From Mytilus californianus (Eukaryota > Mollusca > Bivalvia > Mytilida > Mytilidae), in NCBI RefSeq assembly GCF_021869535.1, contig NW_026262581.1, forward strand, positions 79,079,955-79,143,954: a stretch of DNA of 64,000 nucleotides. Reading direction: 5' to 3'. This document shows positions 40,751 to 52,155 of the stretch, piece by piece; position 1 is the first letter of the stretch, and every line of letters starts with the position of its first letter. The position numbers were made by a program, and so were the translations under genes. The notes below the pieces were generated by a model. The model did no database searches. It was given only the letters and a program-made list of their open reading frames with translations, and had not been told where the DNA came from.

Positions 40751-41290
40751 ACCATACCCTTGTCTGTACGTCCCACAGTTGGTTTCCGTTCTCTTACTTT
40801 AGTTTGCCTCTACCAAATGTTATGAAACTTATACACAATGCTTATTACAACAAAACACAGATCAAGTTTGAATTTTGGTGGCGTCACTTTAACCGTTCTA
40901 GAATTATGCCCCTTTACAAATGGAAAAATTGCTGAATTTTTCATTTCCGTTCTCTAACTTTAGTTTGCCTCAACCAAATGTTATGAAACTTATACACAAT
41001 GCTTATTACCACAAAATACAGATCAACTTTGAATTTTTGTGGTATCACTTTAACCGTTCTAGAGTCATGCCCCTTTACAAATGGAAAAATTGCAGAATTT
41101 TTCGTTTCCGTTCCCTTACTTAAGTTTGCCTCAATTAAATGTTATGAAACTTAAACACAATGCTTATTACCACAAAACTCAGATCAAGTACAAATTTGGG
41201 TTACGTCACTTTTACCATTCTTCAGTTATGTCTCTTTATAACTTTATATGCAAGTGGGGGCATCATTTGTGTCCCATGGACACATTTCCC
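40751..41290 (+). repeat. TTTATGCCCC repeat (copy 4), 5'-truncated
   Basis: It starts within the GTCTGTACGTCCC microsatellite zone. ATGTTATGAAACTTA-like text recurs at 40817, 40978 and 41139, a 161-bp period. It ends TTTATATGCAAGTGGGGGCA, TCATTTGTGTCCCATGGACA. Its open frames are repeat artefacts. Confidence 0.8.
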
Positions 41291-41963
41291 ATTTGTTTTA
41301 TTTTACTCTGTAATTATTTATTGTTGGCTTTGTACCAGCTCTTGTTCTGTTTATGGCATTGCTGTATGAAATTTACTCCTAATTACAGCCACTGATAGTA
41401 GAGAGTATAGGATTGCATCAGTAAGTTGAGTACTTTTGAACTTACTTTCAGTAATTGTGAACATTCCTTGATGTGGTATTGTTTGTTATTGTTTTGCTTG
41501 TATACTTTTGTTATTATTTGCCATTAGGGAAAAAGTCATATTTTGAATGAATGGTGGACTCCTCCTAGTCATTTCTTGGTGTAGACACTTATAGATAATG
41601 ATGCACAAAATATCACAATTGTATGATAGGCTTGAGGGATAGGATTGTCAGTATGGAATTTGTGTACATCTTGTGAGCTGTAGATAAAATGGATAGACAC
41701 ATTTATTAAAGTATTTATTGTACCGAGAGTTGCAATGACATTTATGACAAAAAATTCATAGAATGAAAAATAAATGCACATTAATTTTAGAGGATAAATG
41801 TGAATTTTTCAACATATTTCAGATTCTTTGTCAATAAGTAGCTATGCACAATCCAGCTTCACATGGCTTTAAATGTCTACGGGAAAATGTCTATCAAAAC
41901 TGAATGAAGAATACAGATTTTTGTACACTGGAAGGTTTTGCTTTCAAATTAAAATCCTAAATT

Positions 41964-42150
41964 AAGTTATAACATGGAAATTCCAACAGATTCATCAAAT
42001 CAGAGTGAAATACACAAGCAAGGATTACAGTAAATAAATTGGAATCAAAATTGCTTTCAATTTGAAATATAAGTTATAGCATGGAAATTCCAACAGAATT
42101 ATCAAGTCAGAGTGTAATGCACAAGCAAGGATTACAGTAAATAAGTCAGG
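41964..42150 (+). repeat. Two-copy ~107-bp direct repeat
   Basis: AAGTTATAACATGGAAATTC at 41964 recurs as AAGTTATAGCATGGAAATTC at 42071, with CACAAGCAAGGATTACAGTA in both. The copies are about 90 percent alike by eye. The surrounding 41290-42757 has no gene that I can recognise. Confidence 0.8.
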
Positions 42151-42756
42151 ATTAAAACAGGACTTCCATTTCAAAATTGAGATACATGGGAATTGAAACA
42201 TGAATGACACCTTTAAGTACTGCATTTTTTAAAAAGAACTTGAAGTTGAAGAAATTAAACTATGAACACCTATATATTTCGCCTACTTTGCAGCAAAACA
42301 TGCAGCAATTTGATGGACTACCATAATTATCACTACATAATCAACATTATCTATCAATATTTTTGTATCAGATGTTGTATTACATTTGAAAAGAATTACC
42401 ATGACAAACTGCTGTGTCATGTTTTGCCTCCCTCCAAAAAAAAAAAAACAACACACACATACATACACACAAATAAAATACACAAACTTAAACTTATATT
42501 CCAATGGATGCTCCAGATGATGACTGTCGAAGATCTGCTGAATTTGAAAAAATCTTGTCATTACACTATTTTGTTAATTAAAAGAAGTTTAAATACTTTA
42601 ATTGATTTATTAATAATATATTTATACAAGATCGTGTCCCTTTGTTTTGTTTATGACGTTGCTGTATGAAATCTACTCATCTACAGCCAGGATAGTAGAG
42701 TGTAGAGTGGCATAATTTCATATCATCAATCAGGTTAGGTACAATGCTATAAAAAT

Positions 42757-43175
42757 AAGAAGATGTGGTATGATTGCCAATGAGACAATTATCCATAAAA
42801 GTTCAAATGAAGTGGATGTCAGCAATTATAGGCAACTGTACGGTCTTCAACGATGAGGAAAACCTATACAGTATAGTCGGCTGTAAAAGGCCCCGACATG
42901 AAAATTATGAAACAATTCAATTGGGAAAACTAACGACCTAATTTATAACCAAAAAAAATTACGAAAAACAAATATGACAGATATGAACCAACGACAACCA
43001 CTGAACTACAGGCTCCTAACTTGGGACAGGCACATAAAGAATGTGGCGGGGTTAAACATGTTTATGAGCACTCAACCCTCCCCTAACCTGGGACATTGGT
43101 GTTGCAGCACAACATAAGAACAAACTATAAAAATCAGTTGAAAAGGGCTTAACTCATCGGATCGACACAAAGCTT
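42757..43175 (+). repeat. Interspersed GATGTGGTATGA repeat, nearly full length
   Basis: It begins AAGAAGATGTGGTATGATTG and CCAATGAGACAATTATCCAT, then AATTATAGGCAACTGTACGG, AAAAGGCCCCGACATGAAAA, GACAACCACTGAACTACAGG, CTCCTAACTTGGGACAGGCA, GGCGGGGTTAAACATGTTTA and ends AGGGCTTAACTCATCGGATC. This is the best reference copy in the window. Its superfamily is unknown to me. Confidence 0.75.
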
Positions 43176-43468
43176 TCAATAACTGCAAGCATTTTTGTGG
43201 TTTATGAATTATAATACAAGTATATTATAGACGAAGTTACTTTTCATGTAAATATTTAGTGTAAGATCTTTAATGTCCCACTGATAGATATAAAAAAAAA
43301 AATTGGACGATTGAGATATAAAATAACTAGTTTACCTCTGCCACATGTTCAAATGCCAAGGTCAGGAAACGTGTCAGTGGTTGATTTTTTTTATATAAAT
43401 CTTTATGTATCTTTATGTTTATGTCATGTGAGTACTTTGGTGTTGATGGGAGATTATTTTCCAGTCTA

Positions 43469-44163
43469 TTAAAGGGCCATTAGCTGTGGAATTCATGTTC
43501 ATCGATTTGACTCAAATTCTCATATTTGATTTATAACACACTTAAACGTATATCCAATTTTTAAAAAGTCTAAACTAAACAATTTACAATGCATGGGATC
43601 AATAATATGTATCAGCATTTTGTGTGTATTTTAGTCCAAACACCATCTAAATAACCATCGAGGTGACCTCCGAAGACTGCCGACGGTCATATAACCCGAT
43701 ATAAACATAAGTATAGATATAAATAGATAGCGAACTCGGTCAATTGGATTTTTCTAGGTCTGTTTGATTTCATATTGTAGGTTAAAAATATATGTTAATC
43801 ATCGTTTTTACCTGTATAAGAATGAGTTTTTGTGGATCAGTCAATCAAATGGTTTACCCTTGTTTCACTTTCATTGTTGACATTCTTTTCCTTTTAATAA
43901 CTGAACACGCCTAATTCATGCGTAACCCGTCTATAGCTATAGGGTTAAGTTGAAGGTCACATGAATACAGATTAAATGAGGTCGAATTATTGTCTTGCAA
44001 GTGAATAATTCATCAGCGATGTTTCTTAGCTTATTTTGACAAAATTGAACCAAACTGGCTTCTAAAAGCGAATTATTATTTCACTATTTCACTTTCATTA
44101 ATGATTGAACAAAAACAATCATATTTTTTTTTTTTTTATATCTCGTAGCTAATGCCCCTTTAA
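43469..44163. mobile_element. TTAA-flanked MITE (piggyBac-type ends)
   Basis: The left end is TTAA followed by AGGGCCATTAGCTGTGG. The right end is CGTAGCTAATGCCCCT followed by TTAA. The terminal inverted repeat AGGG(G/C)CATTAGCT and the TTAA duplications fit a piggyBac-type non-autonomous element. No transposase frame lies inside. Confidence 0.75.
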
Positions 44164-45339
44164 ATTTATTCACAATTTTTTATACTAGGGGGCGATTTCG
44201 AGCATGACATATTGTAGACTATATTGTTGACCTCTAAATGACTTTTGTTTTATGTCGTTTGGGTTGATGTCATATTGACGTTTACCCTACTTAAAATTTT
44301 TACTCAATTGTATTCCATATGTTTGATGTCGAGTCTTAAAGGGAAGGGAGGGAGTCACTGTATACATTTAGACTTTTGCTTGATACAAATGTACATAACC
44401 GGCAAGATCTCTTGTGATTCTTTACACTATATACATGTATAAAAAAGCTAGGTTATATATTTTTTGTGAAATCAAATCGTCGTAACATACTATACATGTA
44501 CAACACATAAGATCATCATGCCAATGATGCATTGTGTAGGACTTACTATTTCAGTAAGAAGACAGAAAATAAACACTTTATTGATTAACATGCATTCGTC
44601 GAAACTTAACCAGAAACGAACAACACCAACGATGATGAACATGATTATGTGATATTTTTTTTTTAAGTGGGAAGAAAAATGAAATAAACTATAAATGACT
44701 AGTTAAACGATTTAAAACATAAAAGATAAAATTATAAATAGAACTAAAATGAAAACATTTAACATATTTATAATTCGATTCCACCCACTATTTTGTTGTG
44801 TATATTAGTTCCCCACCCAGTTACTTGCACTTTATACGTAATTGATTGACAGTTAGTGTAAATCATGAATCAAATCTGTTTATACGGACATATACTTCAA
44901 GTAAAAGTGGTTTTATCATATTAATAAAGGAATGATTTTGAATGTGACAGTGATCCTTCCTGGCTCCTATCCTGTCTGTTGGGAATTCACATGGTTATCT
45001 AGATTTTTTTTAATCAGAAGTTGCATTTATCAAAAGATAAATTTCCGCTTTAAGCTACCCTAATCCGTTTCCAATATACTACTTTTATTAAAAGCCGTAT
45101 ATTACAAACAGAAAATCCTTTGATCCCATTATTTAGGTAGAGAAGTATTGCAGTAAATCAACCACCTTAAAACACAACTGACTTGATAATGACCCTGTAT
45201 CGTAGCCATCATGACATGCGTGTTGAATTTGCTCCATTTATTATACGTTTGCTTCACCAAGTATTTATAAAATACGTCCTTGGCTTCACGAAATACTTAA
45301 TGACGATCTAACATGTGGGGATATTTGCAAATTAGTGAT

Positions 45340-45790
45340 ACTGGGAAATTCATGGGATTCATCATTGAGTTTGAGCAGGTTGCCGATTTCAGTTTGGTTG
45401 ATGTTGGTTTTTCGTGCAAGCGTTCGGTCGCAGTAGGGTTCATGTCATTTTCTATATGCAGGTTGACGGTTTTTAATCAGAAGAGGCCGTGTTTTGTCTT
45501 ACGCCTTCAGTCGGTTTCAGCTAGGTTAATTTTTTTGGGGTTTTTGTCCAAGCTCTCGGTCTCGATAAGGTTCAATGTTGATTTTGTATGAAGGATGTCG
45601 GGTTCTGAAGGGTTCGTGTTGGATGTTTTGTGCAGACTGTTGGTTTCATTTGGTTGTATGTTGGTTTTTGCATGCAGGTTGTCGGTTTCTGTAAAGTTCA
45701 GGTTAAGTTTTTTTTGTAGACTCTCGGTTTCAGTATGTTGTTTGTGTATGCAGGATGTCGGTTTATGTAGGGTTTATGTTGTTATGAAGG
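45340..45790 (+). repeat. Degenerate G/T-rich tandem repeat
   Basis: Loose units contain GCAGGTTGTCGGTTTC-like text followed by GTAGGGTTCATGTTGGTTTT-like text. Examples are GCAGGTTGCCGATTTCAGTT (45376), GCAGGTTGACGGTTTTTAAT, GCAGGTTGTCGGTTTCTGTA and GCAGGATGTCGGTTTATGTA. Spacing varies, roughly 40-60 bases. The + strand is strongly G/T-rich. The open frames here result from the repeat. Confidence 0.7.
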
Positions 45791-46463
45791 CTGTTGCTTG
45801 TTGGTCACTCCAGTTTATGCAGTACTGCGATTTTTTCACCACAAATCAACTGTTGGGTCTTTGGACTCGCTGGCTCGCTTCAGTTTCGACAGATTAAGTT
45901 TTTAATAACGTTAAAAGGTAATTTAACTGCATGCAGTCTCTCGCAGACCAATTTCCTTTCCGCACACATGTTTTTTTTTTTGGCTTTAGAAAAGAAATAC
46001 AATGAAAATAAAGTATATACCCGGCATAATTTTTCGCAATCCGCTCCTTTTAAGCTTTATGGACTGAAAAATAGAAATTAAAAAAAAACTGTTCGCAAGA
46101 TCTAAATTTACTTGGTATTACTTTTACAAATAATGAAAGAAATTTTGGTTTTATTATTTATGTATATGAATTAACCATTAAATCAATGTTGGCAAGTGAA
46201 AGAGGAATTTATGTCGCTGGGTTGTTGTCTAATTGAAGAATACTCCACATCCTCTTTTAAATATGTATACTTATGGACCAGATGTTAACTGTATATAACA
46301 TTTAAATTCATGGCAAAAAATAACACCACAACTTCCAGCTAGGTGACCAGGAGGTGTTCCTACAGACCGTTTTCTACATGTATTACCATTTTTACCAAAC
46401 ACATAAAATTTCAAACATAAAATAGAGCTTACGAAAAGACTTGTAATGAAAACATAACATAAT

Positions 46464-46469
46464 TTTATT
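46464..46469 (-). promoter_or_regulatory. Candidate poly(A) signal of the GPCR gene
   Basis: TTTATT on the + strand is AATAAA on the - strand, about 53 bases beyond the stop codon at 46522. Confidence 0.4.
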
Positions 46470-46521
46470 TTGATTGATTCATATGAGAAGTAGATTGTCA
46501 AGTGCTGCCTACAAGACTGAT

Positions 46522-47082
46522 TCATAAAAACGTCTGAGAGAAGACGGCTGGGGAACTGTTTAATCGCTTCATCCTCCTCAACTGAATATTCTTTCCATTT
46601 TGACATATATCTGATTGAATGATGCCATTCATATTACGATCACTTACTTCTTTAACGTTGGAATGTTGTTCATTATGAGTTTCTTCAGGAGTTTCATTAC
46701 CTACGGATAATGATCTCAAAAACGGTGGATGAGGTTCAAGATTATCCTGAATTAATTTTGATGTACTTGTCATACTGTCATCGCTTTCACTAACATTGTC
46801 ATTGACAGGATGATCACAAACGACTCGGATTTCTAAAGAGGCATCAAATTGTGACGTATTACAGTCATTTTTCTTGCTAATAACGTATGGTGGAATTTGT
46901 TCCTTGATATTTTCTTTGCACAGAAATCGTTTTATATGTTTTGAAATTTTTATTAAACTTGAATGTCGGAGCAGAATATATAACCAAGGATCCAAAATCT
47001 GATTTATACCTGCCATCAGCACACCAAGCAAGTCAATGGCGTTATTTCTTCGCGGGACTATCTGGTTTACTAAAACGTTGAT
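46522..47082 (-). CDS. GPCR exon 2: TM7 and cytoplasmic tail
   Basis: The acceptor is TTTTCAG at 47089-47083 on the - strand behind a T-rich tract. The first codons read INVLVNQIVPRRNNAIDLLG, then VLMAGINQILDPWLYILLRH. Phase 0 joins cleanly to exon 1. The membrane-proximal HSSLIKISKHIKRFLCKE is the expected helix 8, with Cys as a possible palmitoylation site. The tail has Ser/Thr clusters (VSESDDSMTSTSK) likely to be phosphorylated. TAA at 46524-46522. Confidence 0.9.
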   Translation of the reverse strand: MNVLVNQIVPRRNNAIDLLGVLMAGINQILDPWLYILLRHSSLIKISKHIKRFLCKENIKEQIPPYVISKKNDCNTSQFDASLEIRVVCDHPVNDNVSESDDSMTSTSKLIQDNLEPHPPFLRSLSVGNETPEETHNEQHSNVKEVSDRNMNGIIQSDICQNGKNIQLRRMKRLNSSPAVFSQTFL

Positions 47083-50000
47083 CTGAAAATTAAAAAAAAT
47101 ATACAATTAATAAAAAGTGATCGATATTTTTTTTATTCAGGAAAAGAATACAGGAAGCTTGAGGTAAAATACAAACTCTATATATATATATATCAGTAAC
47201 GGAAACGAAATATTGCTCAACCCACGCGGTGATGCATTTTATATATATATAATAAGATACTTTGAAATGATTTTTCAAAATCTTAAACCATTACTGCAAA
47301 TTAGACAATTGACATTGACGGTTTCTCATCTTTTTACTCTCTCGGATGGGAATATTGTCAAATAGCATGACTCTTTTTCAAAATAAGAACATATTACAGT
47401 AATATATCTAATGACAAATATATCTAGTTTGTTTTTTTTTACAAAATGAATACATTCATTGTATACAAATTGCTAAGTTCCATGTTATTAAATTGCTGTT
47501 ATAGTCCCCTTTTCAAAGGATTCCAAGCTATTATAAATTCATCGCATATTTTAGCTTTTCGCTTTTTTTTTCCATATCACAAATTTCAATATCCTATTCT
47601 GGGACTAAATTTTATCACATTTTACTGTACATATTAAGTAATCGCATTGTTAAAAACTTTGCATCTGTACTTGGATATTGGTGTACTTATTCTATGTTAC
47701 ACCTAACATCACAGAGAGGTCAGCATCCTGTTTAAGGAGAAGGTCCGGTATGGGCTAATTTTGGCCTAAAATTTGAAGTACATCTGATGAAAGATTTTTA
47801 ACATTTTTTTAAACACTTAAGTGTCTACTTCAGTCGATTCAATTAGTTTATGTTAAAGATTTGAATTGGTTTGGTCATTAATATATCAAATATGCCCAAA
47901 ACATCACTTTTCAGGTTTTTTTTGTCTAAAATGGCCGCATTCGTGTTCAGTCTCAACCTTTATATATGTTATGTATTATCATCAAATACAACATATATTT
48001 AAATATCAAGACTGAACACAAGTGCGGCCACTTCCATTTTAGACAAAAACCGTTTAAAAATTAGCACAATTGATAAAATTGTGAAGATTTCAGTAATTTT
48101 GCATGAAGTTCCTGATGCATGTGCATTGTATTGTCAGAAACAGCCCATGTTTATGTAACAAAATTATTTTACTTTCCAATAAATAGCTAAAAGTTAACAT
48201 TTTTAACAAATTTTTAAAACGCAAGATTTTGGGGCCAAAAATGGATCTTACCGCCTACTCCTTTTCAACTACAAATATTGTTGTTCTACGTGTAAGGTTC
48301 TTACAACTGTTCATATTATGTAAATAGTCCTATTAGCTGTTTCTTGAGTATTAAAAATGACATGGAGGTCTTGAATGAGCTTCGTTTCTCAGAGGATCAG
48401 TTTCTCTTCTTTGACAGTTATGATTTTTCTACTCTGTATACGACTATACCACATAATCTTATGATTGACTAACCATGCATTTTTTTCTAACTTATAACTG
48501 GTCTTTCATTTAAGTTGGAGTTATATATTTTTTCCAGTTGTTGAACTTCCATTTGTAAGCAAAGTTATGATATAGGATCTATTATCAAATCAGATTGGAC
48601 GTAAGATCTGTTATTTATTGTGATTATTGTTATTATATGTGAATTGCAATGAGATTCCTGTTTGAATAAGTATAGTCATTTTGGAATTATCCGTTCTTAC
48701 CAGCCTAGCTGAAGTCCATACAACATAGGATGAAATTCAAGTAAGACATTTAAATCAGATTGGATCTGTTTTGCATTCAGCTCAAGGTAGAAAAATGTTA
48801 TATCTGAACTTTTTGAGTGCGTACTTCATGTCTAAAAGTCAAGTATTGATTTTATGATTAACATAGCAACAAAAACAAAAATAATAATTTAGTTTTTTTG
48901 TAAACACTCAAGGATAAATGCCGAAAAGCCATTTATTTTTTTGTTTAAAAATATATATGATCGTTAGGGAGATAACGTATGCCACCAAGTGACTTGCACT
49001 CCGATGATGACCTAACAAAACACCACTCGAAGGTAATTTTTAGAATACATGCAGATATTTAGGCGACATATGCACATAGAGGAATTTGTTTGCTTTATGT
49101 AAACTATATCATTCTTTGATACAAAGTTATTTTTCCTTTTTTTTTCCAACTATGTCCGATCAGATGAGAACGTTAGACATATGATTTCTCGTATCGGTTG
49201 AGTGTCAAACTCTCTTGAACGTTTATAAAGAACCCTTGCAGAAACTCTCAGGCAGAATATCAATCTCTAATCAACGAACCCTAATTTTTCCAGTGGCAGT
49301 CCAAATTTTCCATCCCACATCCCGATCGTCCTACCTGTCAGAACCTACTTATTGTAGATTTGTTAATTTGATCTCGTTTCGAATATGCATGACATATTTG
49401 TCACTGGACACAAAACAAGCAATAATCAATCAATGAATTGAAAATGTGGGAATTCAGTTGACGACTCTGACGATGACGATGACGATGAAGCAAGTACATT
49501 GAGTACATTATAAATACAAAAAATACAAATATATCATATTTGTTTTCTTACTTTTGTCGTTATAAAAACCACCTTTTTTATTGGGTAATTATTAATTGCA
49601 AAATCTTGAGCTCGCACCTGTATATTTTGCGCTAATTGCTATTCAAATGTCCTTCGAGTTTAATACATGCATGTATGAGTAACTAGATCAACCCGACAAC
49701 TTTTAAGTAGCATTCAATAATATCACCCTTAACAAACACTATTTGTTTAATTAGTTGAAAATAACTGTTATGTTGTTTTTTTGTATACCTATCGGCATAA
49801 CATCTCTTTTATCAACTACATCTCTTTTTTATTTGGAATACGATGTTTATTATTTATCAGTGTACTTGTAAGTTTTGTGTTACACAGGTATTTAATTTTG
49901 TTTATTGACTATGGTTTACAAAATGTTTCCTATAGTATCAAATTTTATGGTTTCGCACCGTCAGCTCAGAAAAAAATGTAATGAATATCTGGACATCAAA

Positions 50001-52155
50001 TTCGATTAATTTCATTAATATTAATTGATTCTCGTGTTGCGTATGAATTCGAGATTGGTTATCATACGATAAATGTTAAATCGATTCGTATTTCTCAAAT
50101 AAAGGTGAAATTAAACTGAAAATTAAAAAATCCTTGGTACAAGCTGGATTTTGGAGTGGTGGTTATCATAGAAATTATGTCAGGAATGCGCATTTATACT
50201 TCTAAATTGAAACCAAATGCATTCTTATGAAAATGACTAAAGTGACACCCAAATATATTTTCCAGCACTGATAAGTTTTCTCTAGTGATGTAATTTCGTA
50301 AATGTGAAACACCACACTAATGAGTACTTATAATCTAAAAAAGACAACCCATGCTGCAGAATTTAACCATACGTAAACCTACACCTCCGTTTCCAAAAAT
50401 ATATGGAATTGACATGGGTTACTTAATTTAATCAATGCAAAAAACAATTTAAAGCTCTGTCTTAAATTTGCTTTTTATAATCTTCACAAAAAAATATTAT
50501 GATTTGAACCGTTTATTTCTGATGGTGGGTATATATCCGGCTGGTACTTCACTGGGAACATCTCAGTTTTACTAATTATTGAATTTCAGGTATAATTGCA
50601 ACACTGGCTCACCAGATAAGCCCAAAATACAGCTAAGAATATGTATATACACAGTTGATCGTAAGGATATGCACAGTTCAACCAAGAGAAGCAAACATAC
50701 AAAATGTAAAAGTAGCCGTAACACTTTCATGAGCTGTGGACGCTTGTCTATAAAAAATATAATGCAGATCTCTAGAGAGACGTCTCTTTCGATCAACTTC
50801 TACTGTATTGGCGTCAAATCAAATTTCCTTTTATCATGTTGTCAATCCAGATTTGGATCTTATATCTATAAAATCTTTGACTTTGACTATGCTGTCAACA
50901 CATAGGTTGAGAGTTAGAACCCCACTCGTGTCAAGGTAGTTTGACTCCGATCTTATTTGACTGCTTGTTTTCCTGTCGAAGGTCGAGGTATTCCAGCATC
51001 CTCCACCAAAAAAAAACCAAACGAATAGGTGCCATGATATAGTTATGTGTACTGAAAGTGGCGTTAAACACCAACAATCAATCTATCAATCCTTTCACAC
51101 TGGAGTAGAGGCCTGGGGCAATTTTAACCCCCCTCCCATTTTTTTACAACATTTTTTTTGCAAATGAAAAAAATATGACAGAGGACACTGACTAACTCTA
51201 AATATATCAGTCATTAAAAGTTTTTTTTTCTTTTTTGCTTGCTTCTTTCACACTTTCAGAAGTTTGCCCCCTTTTCAGTCTACACCTACGCCACTGTTTT
51301 ATCGTGCATACAAGTGTGTATACTTACATTAATAGGAAGCCAACAGACAGTAAACACGAGTGTTATAGCACACAGGAAGATCACCAAGCTTCTTTCTATC
51401 TCTCTTTTAATGGAAGTTTTAGATCGTCTGGCTCCGTGTCGTCTGTCAATGGATGGCGAATTTTGTACTAGTCTTTTTTGTCTCATTTGAAGCAGAGTCA
51501 CTACCACAACAATATTACAACACAGGTTTACAATAATCACAAGAATATTAAAAATTGCAAAAGTGTAAGCATATCCAATATCGGTATTACTCTCCCTGTG
51601 GTAATTCAGAAAACACCAAGATCCTGGAAATTGTTTCTCGTAACTCCCGAAGCCTAACAATGGCAACGAACAAAAACAAATAACAAACAACCACAGTCCA
51701 CCAACCACGAATGCAGCTTTCTTCTTTGTCACTGTTCTTTTGTAGAAATATGTGAATCGCAAAGCCAGTACACGTTCTAAGGACATGGTACAAACTAACA
51801 ATGGTGTCACAACTCCGAAAAATATCATCACAAAAGCATGGTAGAAGCATAATGGCTTGCCTCCTACCCATTTTAAATTATTAGCATATACTAAGATTGC
51901 TATCGGACTAGTTAAACATATGCCAAGCAAATCAGTACATGCTAGTCCTGCCAAAAGAGTATAAAACACTGTCTTCTTAGCTTCATTAGATGACGTGTAT
52001 AAGACAACAAGTGCTAGTATATTTCCCACAATTCCTGTTGTCATCATAAGGGTAGGGGTGAGAATAGACAGATCCTTAGAGGTGGTACAGTTTGCACATA
52101 AGGTTCCTAAGTCTGTTCGATCTGTCATGTTAATTGTTGTCAAATTTAGCGCCAT
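46522..52155 (-). CDS. Prostanoid-receptor-like class A GPCR (two coding exons, 462 aa)
   Basis: Plasma-membrane seven-helix receptor coupling to G proteins. Joined exons 51328-52155 and 46522-47082 give 462 residues. The N-terminus has glycosylation sites N4, N9 and N22. TM1 carries GIVGNILALV (N45), TM2 LACTDLLG (D75), TM3 starts at C103 and ends SLERVLAL (E127-R128), extracellular loop 2 has QFPGSWCF (C181), TM6 ends VCWLPIN, and TM7 has NQILDPWLYILLR. PG.WCF in loop 2, ER at the end of TM3, DPWxY in TM7 and an intron right after TM6 are prostanoid-receptor hallmarks, closest to EP4/EP2. However, the TM7 Arg that binds the prostaglandin carboxylate is Leu298 here, so the ligand is uncertain. 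The C-tail of about 145 residues is Ser/Thr-rich. Confidence 0.9.
47733..48266. mobile_element. Palindromic MITE with AGGAG...TACTCCTT ends
   Basis: It begins AAGGAGAAGGTCCGGTATGG, GCTAATTTTGGCC and ends GGGGCCAAAAATGGATCTTA, CCGCCTACTCCTTTT, imperfect inverted ends. The centre is a large inverted repeat: TTTTGTCTAAAATGG.CCGC and GTGTTCAGTCT against AGACTGAACACAAGTGCGGC and CATTTTAGACAAAAAC. No protein. Confidence 0.65.
49194..49435 (+). mobile_element. SINE-like element with AATC tail (copy 1)
   Basis: It contains TTTTTCCAGTGGCAGTCCAA, TTAATTTGATCTCGTTTCGA, ATATGCATGACATATTTGTC, ACTGGACACAAAACAAGCAA and ends TAATCAATCAATGAATTG. The same motif order, better preserved, occurs on the opposite strand at 61022-61410. 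The open frame here is incidental. Confidence 0.65.
50890..51095 (+). mobile_element. tRNA-derived SINE-like element with AATC tail
   Basis: GAGAGTTAGAACCCCACTCG resembles a tRNA B-box region (GTTCGAATCC-like). It is followed by a body with GACTGCTTGTTTTCCTGTCG and AATAGGTGCCATGATATAGT, then the tail GAAAGTGGCGTTAAACACCA, ACAATCAATCTATCAATCC. This structure and tail fit molluscan tRNA-derived SINEs such as RUDI, but I cannot align it. Confidence 0.55.
51328..52155 (-). CDS. GPCR exon 1: N-terminus to end of TM6
   Basis: ATG is at 52155-52153 on the - strand. The 276 codons end after Asn of WLPIN, and the donor GTAAGT lies at 51327-51322. This start gives a 30-residue extracellular N-terminus, normal for EP receptors. 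There is no signal peptide. Helices by eye: about 31-53, 64-91, 105-130, 147-168, 192-221 and 255-274. The third intracellular loop is basic (RRHGARRSKTSIKREIE), suited to G-protein contact. If the intron is retained, the frame adds VSIHTCMHDKTVA and stops, giving a six-helix truncated product. Confidence 0.92.

Larger units (their letters stand above)
47083..51327 (-). other. GPCR intron at the end of TM6 (4.2 kb)
   Basis: GT-AG intron holding a palindromic MITE (47733-48266) and two SINE-like copies (49194-49435 and 50890-51095). Its position right after TM6 matches the intron conserved in vertebrate prostanoid receptor genes. No other exon is recognisable within it. Confidence 0.8.

Noticed and set aside
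42262-42669. 135-codon frame between the two genes
   Set aside because: A low-complexity His/Tyr/Ile-rich frame overlapped by a frame on the other strand. No domain or splice context.
45313-45897. Two 92-100-codon frames with VGFSCKRSVAVGF-like repeats
   Set aside because: They arise from the degenerate G/T-rich tandem repeat, and the frame changes between units.
46271-46606. 111-codon frame on the - strand near the GPCR stop
   Set aside because: It overlaps the GPCR exon 2 end in another frame and runs into the 3' UTR; it is a shadow.
50910-50960. A functional tRNA gene (GTTAGAACCCC B-box-like text)
   Set aside because: No cloverleaf can be drawn around it and it is followed by a SINE body and an AATC tail, so it is treated as the head of a SINE.
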